From the NCBI GenBank assembly GCA_964643355.1, contig CAZXPW010000020.1, forward strand, positions 6,876-70,875: a stretch of DNA of 64,000 bases, read 5' to 3'. The translations under genes were made by a program, and so were the position numbers. Under the pieces are notes generated by a model, which saw nothing but the letters and a program-made list of their open reading frames with translations, made no database searches and had not been told where the DNA came from. Positions 55,916-64,000 of the stretch are shown piece by piece. Positions within the stretch are counted from its first letter, which is position 1. Every line of letters starts with the position of its first letter. This stretch comes from FEN-1350 sp964643355. Lineage in GTDB: Bacteria > Planctomycetota > Phycisphaerae > Sedimentisphaerales > Anaerohalosphaeraceae.

Positions 55916-57109
55916 TCAGATTTTCAGGAAATATTCCATGAGTTCGTGGCCCTGAGTGATACGGAAACCGGATTCTGTGGCGTTTTTTTCCGACATCGGC
56001 TTGTGAACGACGCCTTTAATGCCGGTTCCAGCCATGGCAAAGGGCACAGGATCCCCGATATGGCCTCGCGTCTCGACCGGAGTCGGGTGGTCGGGGAGGA
56101 CCAGGATGCGGTACTGATCATACCGCTTCAGCGCATCGTGAACAGGACCGACGATGAATTTGTCAATCTGTTCAAGGGCGGCCTTTTTCTGTTCGGCGTT
56201 TCCGGCGTGGCCGGCTTCGTCGGGGGCCTCGACATGGACAAAGACCAGGTCGTGATCCTGCAGGGCCTGTACGGCCGCCTGTCCCTTGCCGATATAATTG
56301 GTGTTGAAGAAACCCGTTGCGCCGGGAACTTCGATCATATCGAAATGGATCAGCTTGCCGATGCCCTTGACCAGATCGACGGCGGTGATGCAGGCCCCTT
56401 TGACGCCAAATCGCTTGCTGAAACTATCCAATGTTGCCCGTTGACCCTGGCCCCAGAGCCAGACGCTGCTGACGGCATTTTCATGCAGATCGCGGCGGAC
56501 ACGATTGATATCATGGTGCTCAAACAGTTTCTGGGATCGCTCCATAATCGCGATGAGTTGCTCCGCATTTTTGCCTTTCGGCAAATATTTGGAGAGCTTC
56601 TCGTCGATAATGTCATGGGGAGGCGTCGTCTTGACTTTTTCGAAGGTTGATCCGGAAATGACGCACAAGTGTCGGTAGCTCAGCCCCGGATAAAAACGAA
56701 TCGTGGGATCGTTGATGGCGGCTTCCAGATCGCGGACAAGCTTGGCCCCCTCGTCGGAGGAGATATGGCCGGCGCTATGATCGGCCATTTTGTCTTCGGA
56801 AAAGGTCACGAGATTGCATCGGAAGACCCAGTCGTCCCCTTTAAGACGAATCCCCTGAGCGGCGGCTTCAAGGGGGGCCCGGCCGGTATAGTATTGGCGA
56901 GGATCATATCCCAACAGGGACATCTGGGCAACATCGCTGCCCGGAGAAAATCCCTCTGGAATCGTGTTGACCAGCCCCTGTTTGCCATCAATACTGATGG
57001 CATGGATATTCGGAATCTCGGCGGCCTCGAAAACGGTTTTTCCGCCGAAGCACTCCAGCGGACGATCGGCCGCTCCGTCGGGAACGATAATCGCGTATTT
57101 GGCGGTCAT
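55916..57109 (-). CDS. Alkaline-phosphatase-fold protein: cofactor-independent phosphoglycerate mutase (ApgM type) or homoserine kinase analogue
   Basis: A 397-residue protein from ATG 57109, with GAGGAC before it. Its start overlaps the homoserine dehydrogenase stop as ATGA. Motifs: YAIIVPDGAADRPLE (metal Asp), EGFSPGSDVAQMSLLGYDP (the Ser nucleophile), VHVEAPDEAGHAGN and LVLPDHPTPVETRGHIGDP. This is COG3635. These proteins were first named archaeal-type PGM. In genomes lacking ThrB, members next to hom or thrC have been predicted to be functional analogues of homoserine kinase. The overlap with hom supports that second role here. Both roles would be in the cytoplasm; sequence alone cannot decide. 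Confidence 0.88.
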   Translation of the reverse strand: MTAKYAIIVPDGAADRPLECFGGKTVFEAAEIPNIHAISIDGKQGLVNTIPEGFSPGSDVAQMSLLGYDPRQYYTGRAPLEAAAQGIRLKGDDWVFRCNLVTFSEDKMADHSAGHISSDEGAKLVRDLEAAINDPTIRFYPGLSYRHLCVISGSTFEKVKTTPPHDIIDEKLSKYLPKGKNAEQLIAIMERSQKLFEHHDINRVRRDLHENAVSSVWLWGQGQRATLDSFSKRFGVKGACITAVDLVKGIGKLIHFDMIEVPGATGFFNTNYIGKGQAAVQALQDHDLVFVHVEAPDEAGHAGNAEQKKAALEQIDKFIVGPVHDALKRYDQYRILVLPDHPTPVETRGHIGDPVPFAMAGTGIKGVVHKPMSEKNATESGFRITQGHELMEYFLKI

Positions 57110-58428
57110 TCGCTGTCCTCTGGAATGTCCACGATCCGGATACATACGGGTTTTCCGCAGACGACATCCAGTTTCTGAAGTTGGTCCAGCGCGGCGACCA
57201 TATTCTTCTGCTGCGTCAGATGGGTCGTAATCACGACCGGGACGGAATTCTCCGGGCCCCGGCCTTCGTGCTGCAGTGCGCCTGAGATGCTGATGTTGTG
57301 ATCCCCGAGGATTTTGCCGTAGGCGGCGACGACTCCGGGCTTGTCCTTGGCCATAACCTTGATGTAGAAGCGACTGTTGATACAGCCGATATCGCTGAGT
57401 CGAGACCGAGTTTGCGCCTGCGGAGTCCACCGCATGTTGTCGAAAAGGGTCTGAGAATTACCCAGCGCGACCTCGATCAAGTCGGCGACGACGGCGCTGG
57501 CGGTAGGCATCATGCCGGCCCCGCGGCCGAAATAGAGGGTGTTGCCGACGGCGTGGCCGAAGATGCTGACGGCGTTAAAGGGACCCGATACACGAGCCAA
57601 CGGAGTGTTTTTGGAAATAAAAGAAGGATGGACCCTCAGGGAGATCTTACCCTGTGCGTCTCTCTGTCCGATCGCCAGCAACTTGATGACATATCCCATC
57701 TCCAAACCATGCTGGATATCCTCGGTTCCGATTCCCTCAATGCCCTCAGTATAGACCGAGTCGAAGGGAATTTCGCAGCCGAACGCCAGCGAACCGAGGA
57801 TGGTCAGCTTGTGGGCGCTATCGGAACCATTGATGTCCAGCTTGGGATTGGCCTCGGCGTAACCCTTGTCCTGGGCCTGTCGCAGAGCCGAAGCAAAGTC
57901 CATATTCCGCTGGGTCATGTTGGACAGGATAGAATTGCAGGTTCCATTGAGTATTCCGTAAATGGCGGAGATGCGATTGGCGGCCAGGCCCGTACGAATG
58001 GCGGAGATGATGGGCAACCCGCCGCAGCAACTGGCTTCGAACGCGATGCATTTTTTGACGGCCCGGGCGGCGGCATACAGTTCGGGACCATGCTCAGCCA
58101 GTAGAGCTTTGTTGGCGGTAACGACATGTTTGCCGGATTCGAGAAGTTGATGGTGCAACTGCCGGGCAAATCCCGTGCCGCCGATCAATTCAATCCCGAT
58201 CTCGATCGAAGGATCGTTGAGCAATCGCCGCAGGTCGTCGGTCAACAGTCCCGTTGGAAGCGAAACCGGCCGGGTCCGCTTCAGTTCGGTATCCACCACA
58301 CAAGCCAATTCCAGTGATACGCCTGTGCGAGTTTTGATTTCATCGGCGTTTTCCAGAAGGATTTTGGCCACGCCGCTGCCGACGATGCCGAATCCCGCCA
58401 ATCCCACTCTAACCCGTTTGTTGTCCAT
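57106..58428 (-). CDS. hom: Homoserine dehydrogenase with ACT domain
   Basis: A 440-residue protein from ATG 58428 with GAGG eight bases before it. The Rossmann domain begins at VGLAGFGIVGSGVAKILL; KHVVTANKALLAEHG and GILNGTCNSILSNM follow. AQDKGYAEANPKLDINGSDSAHKL contains the catalytic Lys region and DINGSD is the family mark. A C-terminal ACT domain (from about residue 355; IKVMAKDKPGVVAAYGKI) suggests feedback by threonine. It reduces aspartate semialdehyde to homoserine. It overlaps the ApgM-type gene by 4 bases, and xylA and the pseudouridine synthase lie upstream on the same strand. Confidence 0.95.
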   Translation of the reverse strand: MDNKRVRVGLAGFGIVGSGVAKILLENADEIKTRTGVSLELACVVDTELKRTRPVSLPTGLLTDDLRRLLNDPSIEIGIELIGGTGFARQLHHQLLESGKHVVTANKALLAEHGPELYAAARAVKKCIAFEASCCGGLPIISAIRTGLAANRISAIYGILNGTCNSILSNMTQRNMDFASALRQAQDKGYAEANPKLDINGSDSAHKLTILGSLAFGCEIPFDSVYTEGIEGIGTEDIQHGLEMGYVIKLLAIGQRDAQGKISLRVHPSFISKNTPLARVSGPFNAVSIFGHAVGNTLYFGRGAGMMPTASAVVADLIEVALGNSQTLFDNMRWTPQAQTRSRLSDIGCINSRFYIKVMAKDKPGVVAAYGKILGDHNISISGALQHEGRGPENSVPVVITTHLTQQKNMVAALDQLQKLDVVCGKPVCIRIVDIPEDSE

Positions 58429-58554
58429 TCGAAGAACCTCAGGTTTCGGTATTCTATAACCGCATAGTGTATGCGAATGGCGACTTGGGATCAAGATAAA
58501 AAGGAATCCATTCTGCCGTGCTGCCGCGCCGCAGCGGACCCGGGATCCTCCGGT

Positions 58555-59346
58555 TTAAATCGGCTTGGCTTCAAGAATACGATCGACGAGTTCCGGTTTG
58601 ATCAGGGCATTGCGACCGTTTCGGTTGTGCTTGGTGAGCATTTTTACGGCGGCCGCGAATTTTTTTTCGAGCGGCGCGATCAGCGGCGACGGGAATCCGC
58701 AATTGTTGGGCAGTTCCAATTGATACGCATGTAGCGTGAGGCGATCGATCAGAGGGGTTTCCTCTTCCTTGCCCTTAATCGTATAGCCCATTTTATAATC
58801 AGACAACAGGATCGGTCTCGTTGAACCATAGAGCGGATCAATCGCCAGCGGAAAACCCCGATGAGCGAAATGCACGCGGATCTGGTGGGTCCGGCCGGTG
58901 ATGGGACGGGCCAGGACCAGGGCGACGCCCCCAAAGTCCGCCAGCAAGTCGTATTCAGTTACCGCGGGTTTGCCCTTTTTGGGATCGACGCACATCCGTT
59001 GTGAATCATGGGTGAGCCGTCCCAAACAGGCCTCGATGATACCGCTGGGGGGAGTAACGAAACCAGCGACCAGAGCGAGGTAACTCTTGCGAATCTGCCG
59101 CTGTTCAAGCCATTCGGTGCAGCGGCGCTGCATATCGATATTTTTTGCCAGCAACATTACGCCGGAGGTGTCCTTGTCCAACCGATGAATCAATCGCAGT
59201 TTTTCCGATTGTTTTTGTTGACGAGCAAGAGATTGCAGAAGGTCTTCCTGGCCGCTGCGATCGGCCGTGACGGATACTCCGGAGGGCTTGTGGATAACAA
59301 CGAGATGGTCGTCTTCATACAGAAGAACAATGGATCGATTTCCCAT
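58555..59346 (-). CDS. RluA-family pseudouridine synthase
   Basis: A 263-residue protein. ATG 59346 is preferred; the TTG at 59376 in the same frame is less likely. LYEDDHLVVIHKPSGVSVTA is the usual start, LIHRLDKDTSGVMLLAK holds the catalytic Asp, and RPITGRTHQIRVHFAHRGFPLAIDP follows, a block specific to RluA-type enzymes. There is no S4 domain. It turns uridine into pseudouridine in rRNA or tRNA; the exact target is not clear. The gene lies between xylA (34 bases) and hom (126 bases) in the same direction. Confidence 0.92.
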   Translation of the reverse strand: MGNRSIVLLYEDDHLVVIHKPSGVSVTADRSGQEDLLQSLARQQKQSEKLRLIHRLDKDTSGVMLLAKNIDMQRRCTEWLEQRQIRKSYLALVAGFVTPPSGIIEACLGRLTHDSQRMCVDPKKGKPAVTEYDLLADFGGVALVLARPITGRTHQIRVHFAHRGFPLAIDPLYGSTRPILLSDYKMGYTIKGKEEETPLIDRLTLHAYQLELPNNCGFPSPLIAPLEKKFAAAVKMLTKHNRNGRNALIKPELVDRILEAKPI

Positions 59347-59380
59347 CCGATTTCTTTCTGTTGTAAGCCCGGACAAACGA

Positions 59381-60415
59381 CTACCGGCCCATGAGGTGGT
59401 TAATGATCAGCAAATCCAGCTCTTCATAATCCCGTTGGCTGACCAGGTCTTCGATCCGCGGGGTGTTCAGCGAACGGACCAATTCCAGCAGTTGCAGGAA
59501 GATCTGACGGCTGTTGGAAAGGTGTTTGGTCGCCATGTCTTGTTTTTGCGTTCGCATGGCCTTGACATCGAGGCCGACGAATTCGCCGCGTTTGCCGTAG
59601 TTGTAGGCGTCGAGGATGCGGACTTGATTGAAGGCCCGGCGCAGATCGACCGAACCAAAAGTCTTGTCCTGATCAAACTTCAAGCCGTTTTGGTCGTTCA
59701 GATGGACGGTGAAGAGCTTGTCGAAGGCCAGCGCAAAGCCCATTTCATCCGAAGGATCCAGACCTGCCAGGATCGCGTGGGCGGTTTCGATATTCACCCC
59801 GACCCGTTTGGGATCGTCGGACATCGCGGCAATCGCCAGAGCGTGACCCGTCGTCGGAATATAGGCGTGGTCCATGGGCTCGTTGGGCTTGGGTTCGATG
59901 GCGATACGGATCTTCTTGTCGTAACCAAGCATATCATTGATCGCCTCGACGATCCGATCGACGGCGACTTTGCTGTCCTTGGACTCGCGGATATAGGTCC
60001 CTTCGCGGGCCAGCCACAACACAATCAGATCGCAGTCGAGAGCATTGGCGATGTCGATGGAGATTCGGTTGCGTTTTTTTGCGTACTCGCGACAGTCGCG
60101 ATCATTGGAGGTATAACCGCCGTCGATGGTCTGCGGATTTTCCCAGAGACGCGGCGCCACAAACTCGGCGACAAGGCCTTCCCCTCTGAGCATCTTCGAC
60201 ACCGCCTTGGACTTCTGGTGAATCTGTTTGGAACGAAGCTTATCCAGGCCCGGAACGGCGTCGTCGTCGTGGAATTGAACCCCGTCGAAACCGAGTTTTT
60301 TGTAAAGTTTGATCTTTTGGGCAAAGATGATTCCTTTACGGACTGTGGGGCCGAAAGGATCGGCGCCTTCATGAATGTTCCACGGTCCGAACGAAAAACG
60401 AAATTCGCCTGCCAT
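59381..60415 (-). CDS. xylA: Xylose isomerase
   Basis: A 344-residue TIM-barrel protein from ATG 60415 with AAAGGA about eight bases before it. FSFGPWNIHEGADPFG at the start, GFDGVQFHDDDAVPG with the catalytic His-Asp pair, WLAREGTY, IEPKPNEPMDHAYIPTTGHA (metal Glu) and VHLNDQNGLKFDQDK (metal His and Asp) match the family. It is shorter than the typical 390-440 residues and resembles the short actinobacterial type. The reaction is xylose to xylulose, with glucose as side substrate. The Gfo/Idh gene at 60623 is divergent across a 207-base gap that should hold both promoters. Confidence 0.93.
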   Translation of the reverse strand: MAGEFRFSFGPWNIHEGADPFGPTVRKGIIFAQKIKLYKKLGFDGVQFHDDDAVPGLDKLRSKQIHQKSKAVSKMLRGEGLVAEFVAPRLWENPQTIDGGYTSNDRDCREYAKKRNRISIDIANALDCDLIVLWLAREGTYIRESKDSKVAVDRIVEAINDMLGYDKKIRIAIEPKPNEPMDHAYIPTTGHALAIAAMSDDPKRVGVNIETAHAILAGLDPSDEMGFALAFDKLFTVHLNDQNGLKFDQDKTFGSVDLRRAFNQVRILDAYNYGKRGEFVGLDVKAMRTQKQDMATKHLSNSRQIFLQLLELVRSLNTPRIEDLVSQRDYEELDLLIINHLMGR

Positions 60416-60622
60416 AGTCTGTCCTTTCCGGATACGGATTGATGTCGATATAGTTACGGCCCATGATTCGGTTGCCGTGGAAAGAATCATATGCGATGCG
60501 GTGGATTTCGTCAAGCACGGGATGAGATTGGGTGCTGGGATCCGGCTTGACCTTGTTGGATCGGCGGCGTAGGATGGAGGCCGGAAAAATCAGGAAACAT
60601 TCCTTTAGCAGGGAGATCAAAC

Positions 60623-61870
60623 ATGAGTCAGCGGGTATCACGCAGGGCGTTTCTGAAGAGCACAGCAGCCGGGGCGGCCATGGCGATGACCGCGGCCAGT
60701 TATTCCCGCATTCTGGGGGCCAACGATCGAATCCTTCTCGGACAGATCGGCTGCGGCAGTCGAGGCGTCGGGGCCCACATGATGGGCGTGCATGCGTTCG
60801 ATGCGACCGAAAATGTCGAGTTTGTCGCGGTTAGCGATCCCTGGAGAGTGGCGAGGGAAAATGCGGCCGCAAAAATCAAGGACTGGTACGGCCGAGAAGC
60901 GAAGATGTTTTCTTCCTATCGGGATTTGCTGGCGCTCAAGGAGGTGGACGCGGTCATGATCGCATCCTGCGATCATCAGCACACCACGCATCTCAAGGCC
61001 GCGGCCGAGGCCGGCAAGGATGCCTATTGCGAAAAGCCGCTGGCCAAGGATATGGCGGGACTGGTTGCGGCCTATGATGCGGTCAAGAAAGCGAATGTCG
61101 TGGTGCAGATCGGAACGCAGCTTCGTTCTCTGCCCAGTTTCACCGGTTGTCGCGAACTCTATAAGACCGGAATCTTTGGAACCGTAAGCCGCATTGAACA
61201 GCATCGCAACACCGAACAACCCTACTGGTATGGATATGTCAAAGATGTCAAAAAAGAGGATGTTGATTGGAAGGAATTCTTGTTGGATGTTCCGGATCGA
61301 CCGTTCGATCCGGTGCTGTATTCGGGTTGGTATGGTTATCGTGAATTCAGCGACGGGCCGGTGACCGGATACGGGAGTCATTACATCGATCTGGTGCACT
61401 ACATCACCGGTGCAACCTTCCCGACAAGCTGCGTATCGCTGGGTGAGACTTTTACCTGGAACGATGAGCACAAGTTTACCTGTCCGGATCATGCCGAGGC
61501 ATTGTGGATCTATCCGGAGGGTTTTATGGTCGTATATTCATCGAATCTGGGGAACGGCGCTGGCAGCACCTTCAAGCTCTTCGGCGATCGGGGGACCTTG
61601 GATATGGTTTCATGGACCGAGCCGACTTACTCGGCCGAGGGCGGGCCGAGGCGAAAGGGAGATATTCGCGGGGTCAATCGCGTGCCGGATGTGCCGCATC
61701 CCGATCATTTTCTCGATTGGTTGCAGTGTCTGCGGACCCGTAAGCAACCGAACGCGTCGATCGATGCCGGATACCAGCATGCCGTCGCCTGCCTGATGGC
61801 CATACAGGCCTTCGACACCGGTAAGCGGATGACCTACGACCGCGACAAACGGCAGATCATTCCGGGATGA
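60623..61870 (+). CDS. Exported Gfo/Idh/MocA family oxidoreductase
   Basis: A 415-residue protein starting at ATG 60623; GGGAG lies about 7 bases before it. The Tat signal is SRRAFLKSTAAGAAMAMTAA. The dinucleotide loop is GQIGCGSRGVGAHMM, CEKPLAKDMAGLV the Lys motif and TGYGSHYIDLVHYITG carries the Asp-His pair. The C-terminal GDRGTLDMVSWTEP strand is also typical. It is the third exported member in this window. It belongs to the same cluster as the sugar isomerase-like gene at 61984 and lies opposite xylose isomerase, so a pentose or uronate substrate is plausible. No direct evidence for the substrate. Confidence 0.9.
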   Translation: MSQRVSRRAFLKSTAAGAAMAMTAASYSRILGANDRILLGQIGCGSRGVGAHMMGVHAFDATENVEFVAVSDPWRVARENAAAKIKDWYGREAKMFSSYRDLLALKEVDAVMIASCDHQHTTHLKAAAEAGKDAYCEKPLAKDMAGLVAAYDAVKKANVVVQIGTQLRSLPSFTGCRELYKTGIFGTVSRIEQHRNTEQPYWYGYVKDVKKEDVDWKEFLLDVPDRPFDPVLYSGWYGYREFSDGPVTGYGSHYIDLVHYITGATFPTSCVSLGETFTWNDEHKFTCPDHAEALWIYPEGFMVVYSSNLGNGAGSTFKLFGDRGTLDMVSWTEPTYSAEGGPRRKGDIRGVNRVPDVPHPDHFLDWLQCLRTRKQPNASIDAGYQHAVACLMAIQAFDTGKRMTYDRDKRQIIPG

Positions 61871-61885
61871 TCCGTTAAAAATTAA

Positions 61886-61946
61886 TGGAGGGCCGCACTC
61901 TGTTGCGGCCGCTCAATCATCGGACTCGACGGAGCGAGTCCCTCCA
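61886..61946. repeat. Palindromic repeat with three-way junction form
   Basis: Between two plus-strand genes. An outer stem TGGAG / CTCCA (61886-61890 and 61942-61946) encloses two hairpins: GGCCGCA / TGCGGCC (61891-61897 and 61904-61910) and GGACTCG / CGAGTCC (61922-61928 and 61935-61941). Such elements are typical of planctomycete and verrucomicrobial intergenic repeats. Confidence 0.6.
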
Positions 61947-61983
61947 ATTTCGAACATAACCTTCCGATTGAAGGAGAGAATCT

Positions 61984-62898
61984 ATGAATGGACTTTCACG
62001 CCGCGATTTTTTGCGAGGTACGATCGGACTGGCGGTAGGGGGGGCATTGTTATCGAAGGCGGGGCAAGCGGCAGAAGATAAGCTGCAATCCCCCTGGCAG
62101 ATCGGGTGCTATACCCGGCCGTGGGATCAGCATGAATACCCGGTCGCGCTGGATGCGATTGCCGAGGCGGGCTATAAGTATGTCGGCCTGATGACGGCCA
62201 AGGGCGACAATGGCCTGGTGATCTCCGTTGCGACGACGACAAAACAGGCCGAGCAGGTCGGGGCAGAGGCCCGCAAGCGAAAGCTCGAAGTCGCATCGGT
62301 CTATGGCGGCGATATTCCGGTGGCAGAATCGCTGCAGGCGGGCATCGACGGACTCAAAAAGCTTATCGACAACTGCGCCGCCTGCGGGGCCAGGAATCTG
62401 ATGATGGGCGGGGTCGGCGACGAAAAACTCTACGAGCCATACTTTTCCGCGATCCGCGCCTGCTGCGACTATGCCGCCGACAAGAAAATCGGCATCAGCA
62501 TCAAGCCCCACGGGGGCCTGAATGCCACCGGCCCGCAGTGCCGAAAATCCATCGAACGGGTTGGCCACAAAAACTTCCGCATCTGGTACGATCCCGGCAA
62601 CATCTTCTATTATTCCGACGCCAAACTCAACCCCGTCGATGACGCCGCCACGGTCGATGGCCTGGTCATCGGCATGAGTGTCAAGGATTTTCGACTGCCC
62701 AAGGAGGTTATGCTCACACCCGGGACAGGCATGGTCGATTTTCCGGCCGTGATGACGCGGTTGATCCAGGGCGGCTTCACCAAAGGTCCCCTCATCGTCG
62801 AGTGCCTGACCCGTGGAACCCTGCCGGAGATTGCCGCCGAAGCCAAAAAGGCCCGGTCTTTCCTTGAACAACTTACAGCCAAGTTCCCGACGAAATGA
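61984..62898 (+). CDS. Exported sugar phosphate isomerase/epimerase-like TIM barrel
   Basis: A 304-residue protein with GGAGAG before the ATG. The Tat signal LSRRDFLRGTIGLAVGGALL runs to about residue 30. The rest is an AP-endonuclease-2-like xylose-isomerase TIM barrel: CYTRPWDQHEYPVALDAIAE, VASVYGGDIP, GISIKPHGGLNATG, FRIWYDPGNIFYYSD (metal site) and VIGMSVKDF. Such exported members are common in Planctomycetes. It may act on sugars or aldonates. It is 113 bases after the oxidoreductase gene, with the repeat between them. Substrate unknown. Confidence 0.85.
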   Translation: MNGLSRRDFLRGTIGLAVGGALLSKAGQAAEDKLQSPWQIGCYTRPWDQHEYPVALDAIAEAGYKYVGLMTAKGDNGLVISVATTTKQAEQVGAEARKRKLEVASVYGGDIPVAESLQAGIDGLKKLIDNCAACGARNLMMGGVGDEKLYEPYFSAIRACCDYAADKKIGISIKPHGGLNATGPQCRKSIERVGHKNFRIWYDPGNIFYYSDAKLNPVDDAATVDGLVIGMSVKDFRLPKEVMLTPGTGMVDFPAVMTRLIQGGFTKGPLIVECLTRGTLPEIAAEAKKARSFLEQLTAKFPTK

Positions 62899-63097
62899 TC
62901 CCGAGTTGAGGCCATGGATGAAAGAATCAAAATCTTCGAGTTCGACAAGCCACTCAAGGTCGTATTGGGCGGTTTCGCCTGCCTAATTATTTTGATTATA
63001 TGAAGTCGGGGAGGCCGATACTGCTGGGACTATTTGGCGCGACTCAGTCCATGATCAGGGATGAAAAATTTACTGCATCGAGATAAAAACCTACTAC
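62899..63097. other. Intergenic
   Basis: No gene or clear signal was found here. Confidence 0.3.
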
Positions 63098-63168
63098 TGC
63101 GGGCGACCGGAATCGAACCGACATATCTAGCTTGGGAAGCTAGTGTTCTACCACTGAACTACGCCCGC
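63098..63168 (-). tRNA. tRNA-Gly (CCC anticodon)
   Basis: The minus strand reads GCGGGCG at the start and CGCCCGC at the 3-prime end (63162-63168 and 63099-63105). The anticodon stem CTAGC / GCTAG encloses loop TTCCCAA, giving anticodon CCC. The T-loop reads TTCGATT; the D-arm contains GTTCAGTGGTAGAAC. The discriminator is A and no CCA is encoded. Confidence 0.93.
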
Positions 63169-63301
63169 ATACCGCTTTCCTAAGTCCTTATTGGACAGGG
63201 ATATACACCAAAATCAGGCATTTGTCAAGAAGGAATTTGGGGCAATTTTTTGCTGGCTGCGGCAGGGCTGCGTAGGGGAAAAGAATTCAGAGGGGGAAAA
63301 A

Positions 63302-63378
63302 GGATCCTGGGGAACCAGAATAAAGATTTAATCCTGAACCTGAGGGAGAGGGAAAAGGGGATCCTGGGGAACCAGAAT
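63302..63378. repeat. 20-bp direct repeat pair
   Basis: GGATCCTGGGGAACCAGAAT occurs at 63302-63321 and 63359-63378 in the gap between the tRNA-Gly and the last gene. The spacing is 57 bases. No open frame is convincing there. Confidence 0.7.
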
Positions 63379-63504
63379 TACTATAGAAAAAAAACGTAAA
63401 AAACTGCTCGACATAAATCCATAGAACAAATATCGTACTTTCAATTGGCAACTTCAAAGTATTGTTTGGTTTCCAAACTAAAACCTTTTTTCGGAGGAAG
63501 TGAA

Positions 63505-63960
63505 GTGAAAAACCAAATGATGTTTTCAATTCTTGTAGCATCAGCATTAACATCTATTGTTGTGGGTGGCACACTCATCCAAGAAGACTTTGAAAGCGGA
63601 GATTTGTCAGCTTGGAACATAGATAAAATCGGTTCTGGACAAGAAACTGTCAGTTGGGATCTAGTTTCAGATAACAGTCAAGCTTGGGAAGCCAAAGGGG
63701 GTTATGCTTCGGGAAACGGGAATTCCTATGCTTATTTAAAAGATTGTAATGTTTACGATGTCACAATAAGTGCAAAGGTAAAACCAGTTGAGATACGTAA
63801 CCAAGGACATTGGTCTGGAATTGTGGCTCGGTATACAGATTCGACTCATTTCTATCTCTTAAGTTTTAATGATTCCGGTACTAAAGTGTGGTTAGCAAAT
63901 ATTAATGGGAATCAGAACGGCGATACACTAGCAATAAAGGAATTGCCTAAGGAGCTCTAA
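63505..63960 (+). CDS. Secreted LamG/concanavalin-like protein, AT-rich
   Basis: A 151-residue protein starting at GTG 63505, with GGAGG seven bases before it; an ATG a few codons later is an alternative. A hydrophobic signal (MMFSILVASALTSIVVGG) is followed by LIQEDFESGDLSAWNI, a common start of concanavalin-A-like jelly-roll domains, then SYAYLKDCNVYDVTISAKVK and WSGIVARYTDSTHFYLLSF. The domain normally has 20-60 more residues, and this one stops at 63960 after ELPKEL, so it may be truncated by a frameshift. Its GC content is clearly below that of the window (about 40 %), so recent transfer is possible. Confidence 0.65.
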   Translation: MKNQMMFSILVASALTSIVVGGTLIQEDFESGDLSAWNIDKIGSGQETVSWDLVSDNSQAWEAKGGYASGNGNSYAYLKDCNVYDVTISAKVKPVEIRNQGHWSGIVARYTDSTHFYLLSFNDSGTKVWLANINGNQNGDTLAIKELPKEL

Positions 63961-64000
63961 CAAAACCTTATGATTCGTCGCCAGCAAATTAACAGGCAAC

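Overview
The window reads as a chromosome segment of a planctomycete, most likely of the class Phycisphaerae. The inference rests on the mix of exported (twin-arginine) Gfo/Idh/MocA oxidoreductases, H-X9-DG pseudopilin-like proteins, a giant beta-helix/PQQ surface protein ending in a dockerin-like pair of calcium loops, a Rho factor with a long charged N-terminus, DUF1343, DUF2961 and DUF3616 proteins, and GC content in the fifties. There is no marker gene (no rRNA), so the class is inferred. The life style suggested is polysaccharide and sugar-acid use in an aquatic or sediment setting. Layout: 1-5.6 kb (minus) a papain-like/GH172 fusion cut by the window edge, a relic of an IS4-type transposase, an exported oxidoreductase and a URO-D family methyltransferase-like protein. 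5.8-11.7 kb (plus) a carbohydrate operon: PPi-type phosphofructokinase, a mannonate-type SDR, a HAD phosphatase, a LarA-family epimerase and 6-phosphogluconate dehydrogenase, closed by a clear terminator. 11.8-15.9 kb (plus) a trehalose pair: GH15 and a fused OtsA-OtsB. 15.9-18.7 kb (minus) another exported oxidoreductase and a NamZ-like muramidase. 19.0-23.8 kb (plus) a compact phosphate uptake operon pstS-C-A-B1-B2-phoU whose two ATPases carry complementary active-site losses. 23.8-34.6 kb housekeeping: Ycf46-like ATPase, coaE, rho, valS, a DUF151 nuclease, lspA with a TPR lipoprotein, and a coiled-coil membrane protein. 34.8-42.8 kb (minus) a four-gene unit: the 1737-residue surface protein followed by three tandem pseudopilin-like paralogues. 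43.4-46.4 kb (plus) an aminotransferase, a flavoprotein and two broken genes. 46.5-48.9 kb is a decayed accessory patch at a tRNA-Pro gene: an integrase relic, a 618-bp internally deleted IS4-type element with intact ends and a 9-bp target duplication, and a 50-bp direct repeat. 48.9-62.9 kb holds hisF, mltA, DUF3616, a sulfatase-modifying-factor-fold/sialidase fusion, an exported fucose-isomerase-like protein, a hom/apgM pair that overlaps by four bases, an RluA-type pseudouridine synthase, xylose isomerase and two further exported sugar enzymes. The right end has tRNA-Gly(CCC) and an AT-rich secreted protein gene. The most interesting observations are: the PstB1/PstB2 pair, which by motif inspection should form one consensus and one degenerate ATP site; the LarA/SDR/HAD operon, which may form an uncharacterised aldonate route; the giant LamG-in-propeller protein with three pseudopilins that lack the peptidase glycine; and a sharply bounded, roughly 250-bp AT-rich patch inside valS. 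All functional statements come from reading sequence motifs by eye; no database search was run.
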